Positions 34,023 to 42,622 of a stretch of DNA of 64,000 bases are shown here, one piece after another; within the stretch, counting starts at the first letter, position 1, and every line of letters begins with the position of its first letter. The translations under genes and the position numbers were made by a program. The DNA comes from Lachnospiraceae bacterium. Lineage in GTDB: Bacteria; Bacillota; Clostridia; Lachnospirales; Lachnospiraceae. The stretch is taken from NCBI GenBank assembly GCA_025758065.1, contig CP107199.1, forward strand, positions 2,267,501 through 2,331,500, read 5' to 3'. The notes beneath the pieces were generated by a model, which worked only from the letters and a program-made list of their open reading frames with translations, had not been told where the DNA came from and did not search any database.

Positions 34023-34060
34023 AAAAAGGAGGAGGCGGACTGAAAATCTTCCAGTCCGCC
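34023..34060 (-). terminator. possible terminator of the CoA-transferase/hydratase operon
   Basis: A 9-bp perfect stem GGCGGACTG / CAGTCCGCC (34034-34060) on the - strand is followed by TCCTCC and then a T run, so the T run is a few bases late. It lies about 155 nt beyond the stop of the enoyl-CoA hydratase gene. Confidence 0.4.
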
Positions 34061-34184
34061 GGAGTATTATGAAAAAAAGTTGAATTGCATTAACTCTTTA
34101 CATTTCTTAGTATAGGAAACATTCGTGAAGAAAGTTTGCCTAAATTGTAAGTATTTTGTGAACAATTGTGAACAGATTGTAAAA

Positions 34185-34203
34185 AAAGATTCCGATAGTA
34201 CAT
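34185..34203 (+). repeat. solo 19-bp motif in non-coding DNA
   Basis: AAAGATTCCGATAGTACAT, 16 of 19 matches to the family B terminal repeat. It lies just beyond the 3' end of the - strand hydratase gene. Confidence 0.5.
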
Positions 34204-34214
34204 AAGAGTTATGC

Positions 34215-35009
34215 CTATTTATGAGGGAGATTGTAAGCAGGCATTCTTTTTTCAATAAAAGCGTTGACAGCTTCTGTAAAATCAGGCTGGCGGGAAGCAG
34301 CAGCCATTTCTATGCCTTCATCTTTTGCAAAGTTTTCCATGCCGCCGTAGAAATATTTGCGGATCAGGCGTTTCTGACCAGCGTGGGCTGTGGATGATTT
34401 TGATGCCAGTTTTGCAGCCAGTGCATAAGTGGTCTCTGCCAGTTTTCCATCTTCCGCTAAAACAGTTGCAAGACCGGTCTTTACACACTGTTCACCCTTG
34501 TAGGCATCGCCGGTCATCATCATCAGTTCTGCTTTGTCTGGTCCTACTAAGCGCATAAGAGTATAGATACTTTCATTGTCGCCGCAAAGTCCCATATTTA
34601 CGAAAGCCATGATCATTTTGCTGGATGGTTCTACAATACGGAAATCGCAGGCAAGTGCGCAGCTTAATCCGGCACCGGTTGCAACACCGTTTATCATGGC
34701 GATCACAGGTTTCGGGCAGTTGCGGATAGACATAGGCATAGCACTGACAGCTTCAATGTCTTCGGCTTTTAAGTAAGCCCCGGTATCGACTAACATTTTA
34801 AAGCGTTTGATATCGCCGCCTGCTGAGAAGTGTTTTCCTGCGCCTGTGATAACAATAGCGCCTACATCTTCTCTTGCGCCTAAGGTGTTCATGGCATCTG
34901 CAATTTCAAAATAGGATTCTCTGGCAAAAGCATTGCTGTATTCCGGACGGTTGATAGTAACAGTAGCGATCCGGTCTTTTACGTCTACTAATATGTACTG
35001 GTAATCCAT
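34215..35009 (-). CDS. enoyl-CoA hydratase/isomerase family protein
   Basis: This 264-aa crotonase-fold protein starts at ATG 35009 with AAAGGA upstream. 'ATVTINRPEYSNAF', the oxyanion-hole segment 'GAGKHFSAGGDIKRF' and the second loop 'NGVATGAGLSCALACDFRI' are present. At the positions of the two classical hydratase glutamates it has 'FVNMGLCGDNES' rather than ExGL-PGxGxT, so it may be an isomerase or another crotonase activity. It follows the CoA-transferase gene by about 65 nt on the same strand and is probably in one operon with it. Confidence 0.85.
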   Translation of the reverse strand: MDYQYILVDVKDRIATVTINRPEYSNAFARESYFEIADAMNTLGAREDVGAIVITGAGKHFSAGGDIKRFKMLVDTGAYLKAEDIEAVSAMPMSIRNCPKPVIAMINGVATGAGLSCALACDFRIVEPSSKMIMAFVNMGLCGDNESIYTLMRLVGPDKAELMMMTGDAYKGEQCVKTGLATVLAEDGKLAETTYALAAKLASKSSTAHAGQKRLIRKYFYGGMENFAKDEGIEMAAASRQPDFTEAVNAFIEKRMPAYNLPHK

Positions 35010-35074
35010 GATAAATTCCTTTCTAAATGTACATGTCACCTGATGGTAACATCATTATAAATGAAAGCCAGTTG

Positions 35075-36238
35075 TTACAGGTCAAACTCTTTAAACAGTT
35101 TTTCGTTGTCTTCGCCAATCTTGCGGGCTTTTTCAGCATGAGGCTGTTCTACGCAGCCCATTTTTACAGGCGGCATTGCCAATGTGATCTGATCACCGTT
35201 TGGATAGGTGATCGGGCTCATAAATCCGTTTACAAGAGCCTGTTCGCTGGTGTGGTTATCTTTAAAATGTCCCAGCTCGCTGACAATGATATCGGCAGCT
35301 TCCAGTTTTGGAAGAACATCATCTGCGTTCAGCTTAGAGAAGCAGCCTTCAAAGTAGCGGATGCAGTCTTCACGGTTCTTCGGGTCAAAGGTAGCCTGCT
35401 TGGTGCAGTATCTTGGATCATCGATGATCTCCTGGGCACCCACTGCCTGACAGAATGGTCTCCAGTAACGTTCGTATTCATTAACAACTGGAAGGATCCA
35501 GCGGTTATCTTTTGTTTTGTAAGGAACGCCCATAGGTCCGCCCTGGTAACGCTCTCTAGGCCATTTGTAGCCAAACTGGGTACCTGTGGACATGATGCTG
35601 AACATCCACATAGCTGCGCCGTACAGGGAAACGGATACATAATCGCCTTTTCCATTCTTATCTCTTCCATATAATGCAGTACCGATGGCACCTGCAAGAA
35701 CAGTTCCGCAGATCAGGTCGCCAAAGCCCATTGGCAGATAAACCGGATAGCTTCCAGGGGCATCTACCATCATATCCTGGATCAGACCGCCGGTAGCAAA
35801 CATGGCAATGGCATCAAAGCCAGGGAAGTTGACCTTTGGACCTTTTTCACCGTATCCTAACAGGATGGCATAGATCAGCTGTGGATAGCGCTCTTTTAAG
35901 GAATCATAATCCAGTCCCATTTTCTTTAAAGCCTGGATACGGTTGTTTGTAACAAATACATCTGCTTTTGCTAATAATTTATGGAAACGTTCCATATCTT
36001 CCGGTTTCTTAAGATCCAGCATCAGGGCATCTTTTCCGCCGTTTAAGGTGTCATAAATGGGGTTTTCCTCGTCATTAGCCGGACAGAATAAGGTAGGACC
36101 AAATTTACGTTCTACATCCCCTGATGGTGATTCTACTTTAATGACCCGCGCTCCCTGTGTTGCCAGAATACGTCCGCATGAGGGGGCTGCAATATAAGTA
36201 GACAGTTCTACTACGGTAATCCCTTCCAATGGTTTCAT
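35075..36238 (-). CDS. CaiB/BaiF family III CoA-transferase
   Basis: This 387-aa enzyme moves CoA between carboxylic acids without ATP. 'PLEGITVVELSTYIAAPSCGRILATQGARVIKVESPSGD' opens the Rossmann-like part (quoted stretches are contiguous), and the likely catalytic aspartate lies in 'YLPMGFGDLICG'. The C-terminal half has 'PYKTKDNRWILP'. It belongs with the paralogs at 44325, 47992 and 56792, which share the SCGR or AAGR N-terminal segment. The acid substrate is not evident. It heads a two-gene - strand operon and lies back-to-back with the + strand hydratase-etf operon. Confidence 0.93.
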   Translation of the reverse strand: MKPLEGITVVELSTYIAAPSCGRILATQGARVIKVESPSGDVERKFGPTLFCPANDEENPIYDTLNGGKDALMLDLKKPEDMERFHKLLAKADVFVTNNRIQALKKMGLDYDSLKERYPQLIYAILLGYGEKGPKVNFPGFDAIAMFATGGLIQDMMVDAPGSYPVYLPMGFGDLICGTVLAGAIGTALYGRDKNGKGDYVSVSLYGAAMWMFSIMSTGTQFGYKWPRERYQGGPMGVPYKTKDNRWILPVVNEYERYWRPFCQAVGAQEIIDDPRYCTKQATFDPKNREDCIRYFEGCFSKLNADDVLPKLEAADIIVSELGHFKDNHTSEQALVNGFMSPITYPNGDQITLAMPPVKMGCVEQPHAEKARKIGEDNEKLFKEFDL

Positions 36239-36435
36239 AATGATAAATACCTCCTGATTTTTAGTTGCTGTAACGATTTTTATAATCTCATCCCTGATAG
36301 TTTATATTTTAACAAAACAGTATTGGGAAATTAAGGTTAAAAAGTACAAATCAGGACAGTGGTAAGAAATTTATTTTTGGAAAATATGAAGATGAAATAG
36401 AAAAGAAAAATAGTTAATATAATAACATGTTAACG

Positions 36436-36620
36436 ATACTAGGGTCAAAAGTTCATAAATCCGATGCAAGCTTGCTTGCAGGAGGATATTTGAACTTGGG
36501 ACCCGCCAAAAACATGAGTAAGAAGCCATTTTTTGAAAAAAATGAGCGGATTACGAATGTTTTTAGAATTGCGGGAGTGCAAAGCACGCAGCAATTCGGT
36601 ATCAGAGGGGTCAAAGTTAT
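36436..36620. mobile_element. family A element, copy 2 (right end truncated)
   Basis: About 180 bp match family A copy 1, with the left end (AGGGTCAAAAG), GCAAGCTTGC, AGGAGGATATTTGAA and the GGGACCCGCC core. The match stops at GGGGTCAAA, so the right inverted repeat is missing, and a solo family B motif starts 3 nt later. Open frames across it have no coding character. It occupies much of the 430-bp gap 36239-36668; the remainder is AT-rich divergent promoter DNA. Confidence 0.75.
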
Positions 36621-36622
36621 AG

Positions 36623-36641
36623 AAAGACTCCGGGAGAACGT
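36623..36641 (+). repeat. solo 19-bp motif upstream of enoyl-CoA hydratase
   Basis: AAAGACTCCGGGAGAACGT (17 of 19 matches to the family B terminal repeat) ends 27 nt before the hydratase start and abuts the truncated family A copy. Confidence 0.6.
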
Positions 36642-36668
36642 AGAATGTGAAGGGAGGTTTCATATTTC

Positions 36669-37448
36669 ATGGAATACCAGAATTTTAAGCTAGAGATCGA
36701 TGAGCAGGGAATCGCAGTGTTTACTGCAAACCGGCCGGAGAAGATGAATGCATTAAATGATTTTTCATGGGCAGAGATGAACCAGTTTTTTACATGGGCA
36801 GACAAAGCCGATGAAGTAAAGGTAATTATCGTAACTGGCGCAGGAGATAAGGCATTTATTGCCGGTGCTGATCTTAACAGCCTGAAAACAAAGAAATCTA
36901 CAGACTGCTTAGGCGGCGCTGGGCAGAGGGCACTGGATCTGATCCAGCATTGCTCTAAACCTGTGATCGCGGCTGTAAATGGATATGCGTTTGGAGGCGG
37001 CTGTGAAACAGCTATTGCCTGCGATTTCCGTGTTGTATCAGAAGATGCTTTATTTGCACTTCCGGAAACTGGACTGGGAATTTTACCAGGAGCCGGTGGG
37101 ACACAGAGATTGTCAAGACTGATCGGACTGGGAAGAGCCCAGGATGTGATCCTTTTAGGACGCAAGATCGGCGGACCGGAAGCAGCACAGATCGGACTTG
37201 CTACTAAATGCGTGCCAAAGGATGATCTGATGGCAGAAGCAAAGAAAATGGCAGGAAAGCTGATCGCAAAGGGACCGGTTGCTATCCGCATTGCAAAACG
37301 TGTGGTACAGGCATCCATGTCTTCCAGTCAGGAAGTAGGAGAACTTCTTGAAATGTTAGCACTCAGTACGCTGTGCAGCACAGAAGATAAGTTAGAAGGC
37401 GTAAGTTCATTTTTAGAGAAGAGAATTCCTGAGTATAAGGGCAAATAA
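36669..37448 (+). CDS. enoyl-CoA hydratase (crotonase-like)
   Basis: This 259-aa protein keeps both catalytic regions: 'AGDKAFIAGADLNSL' (oxyanion hole), 'NGYAFGGGCETAIACDFR' and 'LPETGLGILPGAGGTQRLSR', including the two hydratase glutamates. It should hydrate short-chain trans-2-enoyl-CoA to the (S)-3-hydroxyacyl-CoA, or the reverse. RBS GGGAGG precedes ATG 36669. It is followed by etfB and etfA on the same strand, linking it to acyl-CoA redox steps. Its upstream region is built from repeat elements. Confidence 0.93.
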   Translation: MEYQNFKLEIDEQGIAVFTANRPEKMNALNDFSWAEMNQFFTWADKADEVKVIIVTGAGDKAFIAGADLNSLKTKKSTDCLGGAGQRALDLIQHCSKPVIAAVNGYAFGGGCETAIACDFRVVSEDALFALPETGLGILPGAGGTQRLSRLIGLGRAQDVILLGRKIGGPEAAQIGLATKCVPKDDLMAEAKKMAGKLIAKGPVAIRIAKRVVQASMSSSQEVGELLEMLALSTLCSTEDKLEGVSSFLEKRIPEYKGK

Positions 37449-37500
37449 AATAAGTTAAAAAAGTAAGTTAAATAAGCAGGTTAAATAAGAGGTGGAAAGT

Positions 37501-38307
37501 ATGAATATTTTGGTTTGTATTAAACAGGTGCCAGATACAACAGAAATAAAGATCGATCCTGTAAAGCACACATTGATCCGAGAAGGCGTTCCAAGTATCG
37601 TCAATCCTTTTGACGCATGTGCACTGGAAATGGCAGTTCGTTTAAAGGAAAAAGAAGGTGGAAAAGTCGTTGTTATCAGCATGGGTCCGGCCCAGGCTAA
37701 GAATGCATTAAAGGAGTGCTTGGCAGTAGGCGCTGATCAGGCATTTTTAGTAACCGACAGAGCATTTGGCGGTTCTGATACACTGGCTACCAGCTATATT
37801 TTAAGCAGGGCTATTGCAGCAGTAGAAACTAAGACAGGTGAGAAATTTGATCTGATCTTCTGTGGAAAACAGGCTATCGACGGTGATACAGCACAGGTTG
37901 GGCCTGAGATCGCAGAGCACATGGATCTGCCTCATGTAACCTTAGCTACAGCAGTAGAAATGGCAGATGGAAAGCTTCATGTTACAAGAGACACGGACGA
38001 AGGACATGATCTGGTAGAGGTTTCTTTACCTGCACTGGTTACAGTGACCAAGACCACTTATGATCCCCGTTATCCAACCATTAAGAGCAAAATGGCAGCG
38101 AACAGAGCTGTGATCGAGGAGATCACCAACAGTGATCCTGATATGGTATGTGAACCGGAGAGACTGGGACTAAATGGTTCTCCTACCAAGGTTAAGAAGA
38201 CATTTACACCTGTCCAGACGAAGGATGCGGTGATCCTCAATGAGGAGACTGGCAGTGAATCTGCTATAAAACTGGCTGCTTTACTGAGTGAAGCTAAGAT
38301 TATCTGA
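37501..38307 (+). CDS. etfB: electron transfer flavoprotein subunit beta
   Basis: This 268-aa protein starts at ATG 37501 (GAGGTGG upstream). 'MNILVCIKQVPDTTEIKIDP' and the signature 'CGKQAIDGDTAQVGPEIAEH' are typical of EtfB. With EtfA it carries electrons between acyl-CoA dehydrogenases and other carriers. Two dehydrogenase genes lie in the same island. Whether this ETF bifurcates electrons cannot be judged by eye. Fourteen nt separate it from etfA. Confidence 0.95.
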   Translation: MNILVCIKQVPDTTEIKIDPVKHTLIREGVPSIVNPFDACALEMAVRLKEKEGGKVVVISMGPAQAKNALKECLAVGADQAFLVTDRAFGGSDTLATSYILSRAIAAVETKTGEKFDLIFCGKQAIDGDTAQVGPEIAEHMDLPHVTLATAVEMADGKLHVTRDTDEGHDLVEVSLPALVTVTKTTYDPRYPTIKSKMAANRAVIEEITNSDPDMVCEPERLGLNGSPTKVKKTFTPVQTKDAVILNEETGSESAIKLAALLSEAKII

Positions 38308-38321
38308 GAGGTGTGAGGGCT

Positions 38322-39326
38322 ATGAGCGAGTTTACAAATAAAAATATCTGGGTATTTATTGAAACAGATGAAGGAAAAGCAAAAAGTGTAGGTCTGGAGC
38401 TGTTAAATCCGGGCCGTATGTTAGCAGAAAAGTCCGGTGAGAAGTTAGTTGCCGTTGTATTTGGCAAGGACAACGCAGAAGCTATAGAACAGGTAAAGGG
38501 ATATGGACCTGATCAGGTTATCAGTGTATCCGGCGGTGAATATGAGAAATACAGCTTTGATGCATATACCTATGCAATGACAAGCCTGGTTGAAAAATAT
38601 CAGCCAAGTGCGATCCTGATCGGTGCTACCAATAATGGCCGTGATTTTGCCCCAAGACTGTCCTGTCGTCTGCGCACAGGCCTGACAGCTGACTGTACCA
38701 GCCTGGATTATGATGCAGAAAGCGGAAATGTAGCATGGACAAGACCTGCATTTGGCGGAAACCTTATGGCAGTGATCATGTGCCCGAATACAAGACCTCA
38801 GATCGGTACTGTACGCCCAGGCGTATTTAAGAAGACACCGGTAGAGGGAAAGGAAGCAGAAGTCATTACAGAAGAAGTGACTGTTCCGGCTGAAAAGATC
38901 CGTACTAAACTGTTAGAATCCATCAGGGAAGCAGCAGCTGGTGTGGTAAATCTGGAAGATGCAGAAGTGATCGTAGCAGGCGGCCGTGGAATGGGAGGTC
39001 CTGAAAACTTTAAGCTTTGCGAAGAGCTGGCAGAAGTATTAGGCGGAGCCGTAGGTGCATCCCGTGCAGCAGTTGATGCCGGATGGATCGGACATGCACA
39101 TCAGGTAGGCCAGACAGGTAAGACTGTAGGACCCAAGCTTTACATTGCATGTGGTATATCAGGTGCCATCCAGCATTTAGCAGGTATGTCCGGATCTGAC
39201 TGCATCGTTGCTATTAATAAAGACCCGGAAGCACCTATCTTCAAAGCTGCTGACTATGGTATTGTAGGAAATCTTTTTGATGTACTGCCAACACTGACAG
39301 CAGAGATCAAAAAATTAAAAGCATAG
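38322..39326 (+). CDS. etfA: electron transfer flavoprotein subunit alpha
   Basis: This 334-aa protein starts at ATG 38322 with GAGAGGTG upstream. The C-terminal FAD domain carries 'VAGGRGMGGPENFKL', 'VGASRAAVDAGWIGHAHQVG', 'QTGKTVGPKLYIACGISG' and 'AINKDPEAPIF', all diagnostic. No extra ferredoxin domain is fused. It ends the + strand operon hydratase-etfB-etfA; the PucR-type regulator gene converges on it, with only 8 nt between the stops. Confidence 0.96.
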   Translation: MSEFTNKNIWVFIETDEGKAKSVGLELLNPGRMLAEKSGEKLVAVVFGKDNAEAIEQVKGYGPDQVISVSGGEYEKYSFDAYTYAMTSLVEKYQPSAILIGATNNGRDFAPRLSCRLRTGLTADCTSLDYDAESGNVAWTRPAFGGNLMAVIMCPNTRPQIGTVRPGVFKKTPVEGKEAEVITEEVTVPAEKIRTKLLESIREAAAGVVNLEDAEVIVAGGRGMGGPENFKLCEELAEVLGGAVGASRAAVDAGWIGHAHQVGQTGKTVGPKLYIACGISGAIQHLAGMSGSDCIVAINKDPEAPIFKAADYGIVGNLFDVLPTLTAEIKKLKA

Positions 39327-39334
39327 AGAAAAGA

Positions 39335-40957
39335 TCATTCATAAAAATTAAAGGAATCACTGCCCTGCTGACCATCGATGCAGGGCAGTGGCTCTATATG
39401 GCCATCTATCAGTTCTAAGATCTTAAAAGAGATCAGAACGCGAAGCCTTACATCTGGATCATTTAAGTCAAATCCCAGTATTTCCTGGATCTTTCCCAGA
39501 CGGTAGATCACACTGTTTCTGTGCATGTGCATGATCTTTGCAGTAGAAGAGATGCTGCGTTCAGTAAGCAGGTAGTTGCGTAAAAGGGAAAGATTGTCAT
39601 AATGTTCTTCAGAAGGATTTTTCAGTTCCTTCAGTTTCTGGATATACATATCCTCTAATGCATAACGTTTCTTATATTCATCCAGCATTTCATAAATATA
39701 ATAATGGGAATAGAAGTAAATGCCCTTATCTGGGTTTAACATGGTGCCATAGCGGACTGCAGTAAGAGCCTGCTGATAAGCGATATTTAACTTCATAAGA
39801 GGAAAGCTGGCAGTGGAGAAGCCTGCATATCCGTGGCAGATCTTTAATACCTCACTGAATTCTCCCATGGAGTCAGTAATTTCTTCCATGACCTTTAAGC
39901 TGGGGATATTTCCCTGAAGCAGCAAAAGGATGGATTCCTGGTAAAGGACTACCCGGAACAGTGGGAATTTTAAGCAGCTTCTTAAACGGTTTCTTACATA
40001 ATCAGCCTGGGGAAGGATGAATTTATCCCATTTGATCACACAGAGGCGGTAGGAAGCATCTAATGGAAGGCGCAGTGTGCGTGCTCTGTCCTGCATAAAT
40101 GCCTCGTCTTCCTGTGTGTGGTTGATCAGGTCACTCATAAAGGTTTCCAAAGGTGTTGGAGTAGAAGCATTTTCTTCACTGTTTTTCAGATAATAGCACC
40201 GGATCAGCTTGGCAAAATGGGCGAAAAGCTCAAACTGGGTGGCAGTTGGTTGGCTGTCAATAAAGTAGATAGTGATAAAACCAAGGAAAATGCCGTTATC
40301 TGCATGCATGGAAAGGACCATGATCGGGCAGTTCATATAGTTTGGCGGGTTTAATATGGTAGGAGTCTTGTACTGGAAGCCTTTTGCCATATAACCCATC
40401 TGGGCAAGACCATCTGTAAGCTCTTTAGAGTAATAGCCATTTTTCAGGATAAAGTCCAGCTTCTCGTGGGTGGGGGATTCTAACAGGTTAGTGCCGATGA
40501 CATTGTAGGAAGAATTGACCATGATCATGGCATTTTTTCCAAAGAAACGGCCGCCAATGGAGAAAAGGGACTGGTAATTCTGTTTGCGGAGGATAGCATT
40601 CTGCAGTTCGCCATCCCAGTTTAAAATGCGGTGAAAGCCGGTGTAAAGAGTGTTGACTATGGAAGCAAGAGAATGGTTTTCAGGGATCAGGATCAGATTT
40701 GCCTGATAGTTTTTTATATAAGAAGAAACGTCTTCTTTTTTTCCAATACAGATGATGCAGAAGTCTTTTAATTTTTCTGTATTAAAGGAAGAAATCTGGG
40801 TAGTTGTTCCTATGTAAAGGATGGATGGATCGTCGGTAGGATTATCCTGATCTAAAAGCTGTACACCGGAAAAATGGAAATTACATGTTTCAGGAAGAAG
40901 GGGTACAGGATCATAGTCTTTTAAAAGATCAAGAATAATACACTGAGCCAGCTTCAT
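39335..40957 (-). CDS. PucR-type transcriptional regulator
   Basis: This 540-aa regulator has a C-terminal PucR helix-turn-helix ('LLTERSISSTAKIMHMHRNS', 'VIYRLGKIQEILGFDLNDPD', then 'VRLRVLISFKILEL'), about residues 450-520. The middle part resembles the degenerate GGDEF-like domain of this family, and the N-terminal 300 residues look like a sensory region. PucR/CdaR regulators usually activate catabolic genes near their own locus. It is divergent from the acyl-CoA dehydrogenase at 41259 across a 301-bp gap with a palindrome, so it is the best candidate regulator of the island. Confidence 0.88.
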   Translation of the reverse strand: MKLAQCIILDLLKDYDPVPLLPETCNFHFSGVQLLDQDNPTDDPSILYIGTTTQISSFNTEKLKDFCIICIGKKEDVSSYIKNYQANLILIPENHSLASIVNTLYTGFHRILNWDGELQNAILRKQNYQSLFSIGGRFFGKNAMIMVNSSYNVIGTNLLESPTHEKLDFILKNGYYSKELTDGLAQMGYMAKGFQYKTPTILNPPNYMNCPIMVLSMHADNGIFLGFITIYFIDSQPTATQFELFAHFAKLIRCYYLKNSEENASTPTPLETFMSDLINHTQEDEAFMQDRARTLRLPLDASYRLCVIKWDKFILPQADYVRNRLRSCLKFPLFRVVLYQESILLLLQGNIPSLKVMEEITDSMGEFSEVLKICHGYAGFSTASFPLMKLNIAYQQALTAVRYGTMLNPDKGIYFYSHYYIYEMLDEYKKRYALEDMYIQKLKELKNPSEEHYDNLSLLRNYLLTERSISSTAKIMHMHRNSVIYRLGKIQEILGFDLNDPDVRLRVLISFKILELIDGHIEPLPCIDGQQGSDSFNFYE

Positions 40958-41071
40958 GGTAAATCCCCTTTCGTAAATAAATTAACAATGATAATGTGTG
41001 TAAAATACCCCATAATCTCATGAGGACAGAATACAACAAATACAGTATAGCAGAAAATGTGCAAAATTTCA

Positions 41072-41086
41072 TGGTTATTTTGACCA
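41072..41086. promoter_or_regulatory. candidate operator, palindrome copy 1
   Basis: TGGTT-ATTTT-GACCA between the divergent PucR and acyl-CoA dehydrogenase genes. The same 15-bp geometry recurs at 45691, 49215 and 52865. The rest of the 301-bp gap is AT-rich with no gene. Confidence 0.5.
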
Positions 41087-41258
41087 CAACAGCATATTTT
41101 GAAACACCCCTTTTTTGTAGGTGTAAACGTGTGAGGAATGAAGGAAATCTGTTATTATATTCACATAGAGATATGAAATACAAACATGCTCCTGGAACGC
41201 AGTTTACAACCGGGTTTTTGGAGTCCATAAAATATTCAAGGAGAAAGGTGGTAATCGT

Positions 41259-42485
41259 ATGCTGGATACAGCGGCAGCAGGATTGGTATTAACAGGTGAG
41301 GATAAGGAAATCGTGGATATGGTCCATGACTTCGTTTTAAAGGAGGTTCGTCCAAAGGCAGCAGAGCACGATATTTCCGGCGAACTGGACTGGGATGCTT
41401 ACAACAAGGCATTTGAAATGGGACTTGTATGTGCAGACCTGCCGGCAGAGTACGGCGGCCAGGGACTGAGCAATGTATCTGCAGCATGGATCCGTGAGGA
41501 GCTGATGTATGGTGATGCAGGTTTTGGATTAACATGTGGAACCAATAATCTGGGCATCAAGCCAGTTCTGATCGCAGGAACTGAAGAGCAGAAGAAATGG
41601 TGTGTAGAAATTTTAACAAGCGATAAGCCAGGAAGAGATCCACGCTGGCCAAAGAAACGCAGCGGATTTGCAGCTTTTGCCCTGACTGAGCCGGAAGCAG
41701 GATCAGATGCAGGCGCATGCAAGACTACAGCTGATAAGATCTTAGATGAAGATGGAAATGTAAAAGAGTATGTTTTGAACGGACGTAAGTGCTTTATCAC
41801 CAACGCATGCTATGCAGACTTTATGTGTGTAGTTGCTTCTATTGACAGAAGTCTTGGATATAAGGGACTGACCATGTTCTTAGTAGATGCACATCTGCCA
41901 GGCATCAGCATTGGCAAGCATGAGGATAAGATGGGTATCCGTCAGTCTGCTACCTGTGATGTATTATTTGAAGATGTACATATCCCTGCATCTGCACTGA
42001 TCGGCAAAGAGGGCGAAGGCTTTAAAATTGCCATGAAGACTCTGGAGCAGGGCCGTGCAGGCGTAGGAAGCGGCTGTGTAGGCATTATGAAGGCAGCTAT
42101 GGAAGTATGCGTAAAATATGCCCAGGAACGTACTACCATGGGCAAACCGATCTACAAGAACCAGGCTATTTCCTCCAAGATCGCAGATATGGAGATCGCT
42201 ATTGAGACCAGCCGTGCAATCGGCATGAAGGTAGCAGCACTGTTAGATGCAGGTGATCCTTTAGCAGCAACTTTAGGCCCGATCGCTAAGTGCTACTGTT
42301 CAGATGCATTAAACCGTGTTACTACAGAAGCAGTTCAGATCTTAGGCGGATACGGATATATGCGTGATTACCCGGTTGAGAAGCTGATGCGTGATGCGAA
42401 GATCTTCCAGATCTTTGAGGGAACCAATGAGATCCAGAGAGTAGTTATCAGCGGCAATGTGATCCGTAAGAACAAAATTAAATAA
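41259..42485 (+). CDS. acyl-CoA dehydrogenase
   Basis: This 408-aa FAD enzyme has the family layout: N-terminal helices, a middle beta domain with 'FALTEPEAGSDAGACKTTAD' and the C-terminal helical domain with 'ERTTMGKPIYKNQAISSKIA', 'LGGYGYMRDYPVEKLMRD' and 'FEGTNEIQR', whose Glu is the usual catalytic base of short-chain enzymes. It is about 30 residues longer than typical, partly because of an insert 'GRDPRWPKKRSG' before the FAD loop. With EtfAB it could oxidise acyl-CoA or reduce an enoyl-CoA. A terminator follows. Confidence 0.94.
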   Translation: MLDTAAAGLVLTGEDKEIVDMVHDFVLKEVRPKAAEHDISGELDWDAYNKAFEMGLVCADLPAEYGGQGLSNVSAAWIREELMYGDAGFGLTCGTNNLGIKPVLIAGTEEQKKWCVEILTSDKPGRDPRWPKKRSGFAAFALTEPEAGSDAGACKTTADKILDEDGNVKEYVLNGRKCFITNACYADFMCVVASIDRSLGYKGLTMFLVDAHLPGISIGKHEDKMGIRQSATCDVLFEDVHIPASALIGKEGEGFKIAMKTLEQGRAGVGSGCVGIMKAAMEVCVKYAQERTTMGKPIYKNQAISSKIADMEIAIETSRAIGMKVAALLDAGDPLAATLGPIAKCYCSDALNRVTTEAVQILGGYGYMRDYPVEKLMRDAKIFQIFEGTNEIQRVVISGNVIRKNKIK

Positions 42486-42510
42486 TGCTCAGGATACATA
42501 AATGAAAGTG

Positions 42511-42552
42511 AGGCTGCCGCAAAATAGGAAAAATGTTTTGCAGCAGCCTTTA
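42511..42552 (+). terminator. rho-independent terminator after acyl-CoA dehydrogenase
   Basis: AGGCTGC-N-GCAAAA paired with TTTTGC-N-GCAGCCT, then TTTA. Confidence 0.75.
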
Positions 42553-42622
42553 TGTTCAGGACAATATTTTTCAGGAGAATATCTTTTTAAGAGGCCATTT
42601 TTGAGATGAGGAGGTTACTTTT

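Noticed and set aside
35027..35674. Long + strand open frame (215 aa)
   Set aside because: It is fully antisense to a CoA-transferase with clear family motifs and has no recognisable domain.
36427..36693. Open frame upstream of the hydratase
   Set aside because: It runs through a family A repeat, and a similar frame is broken in the other copies, so it is not a gene.
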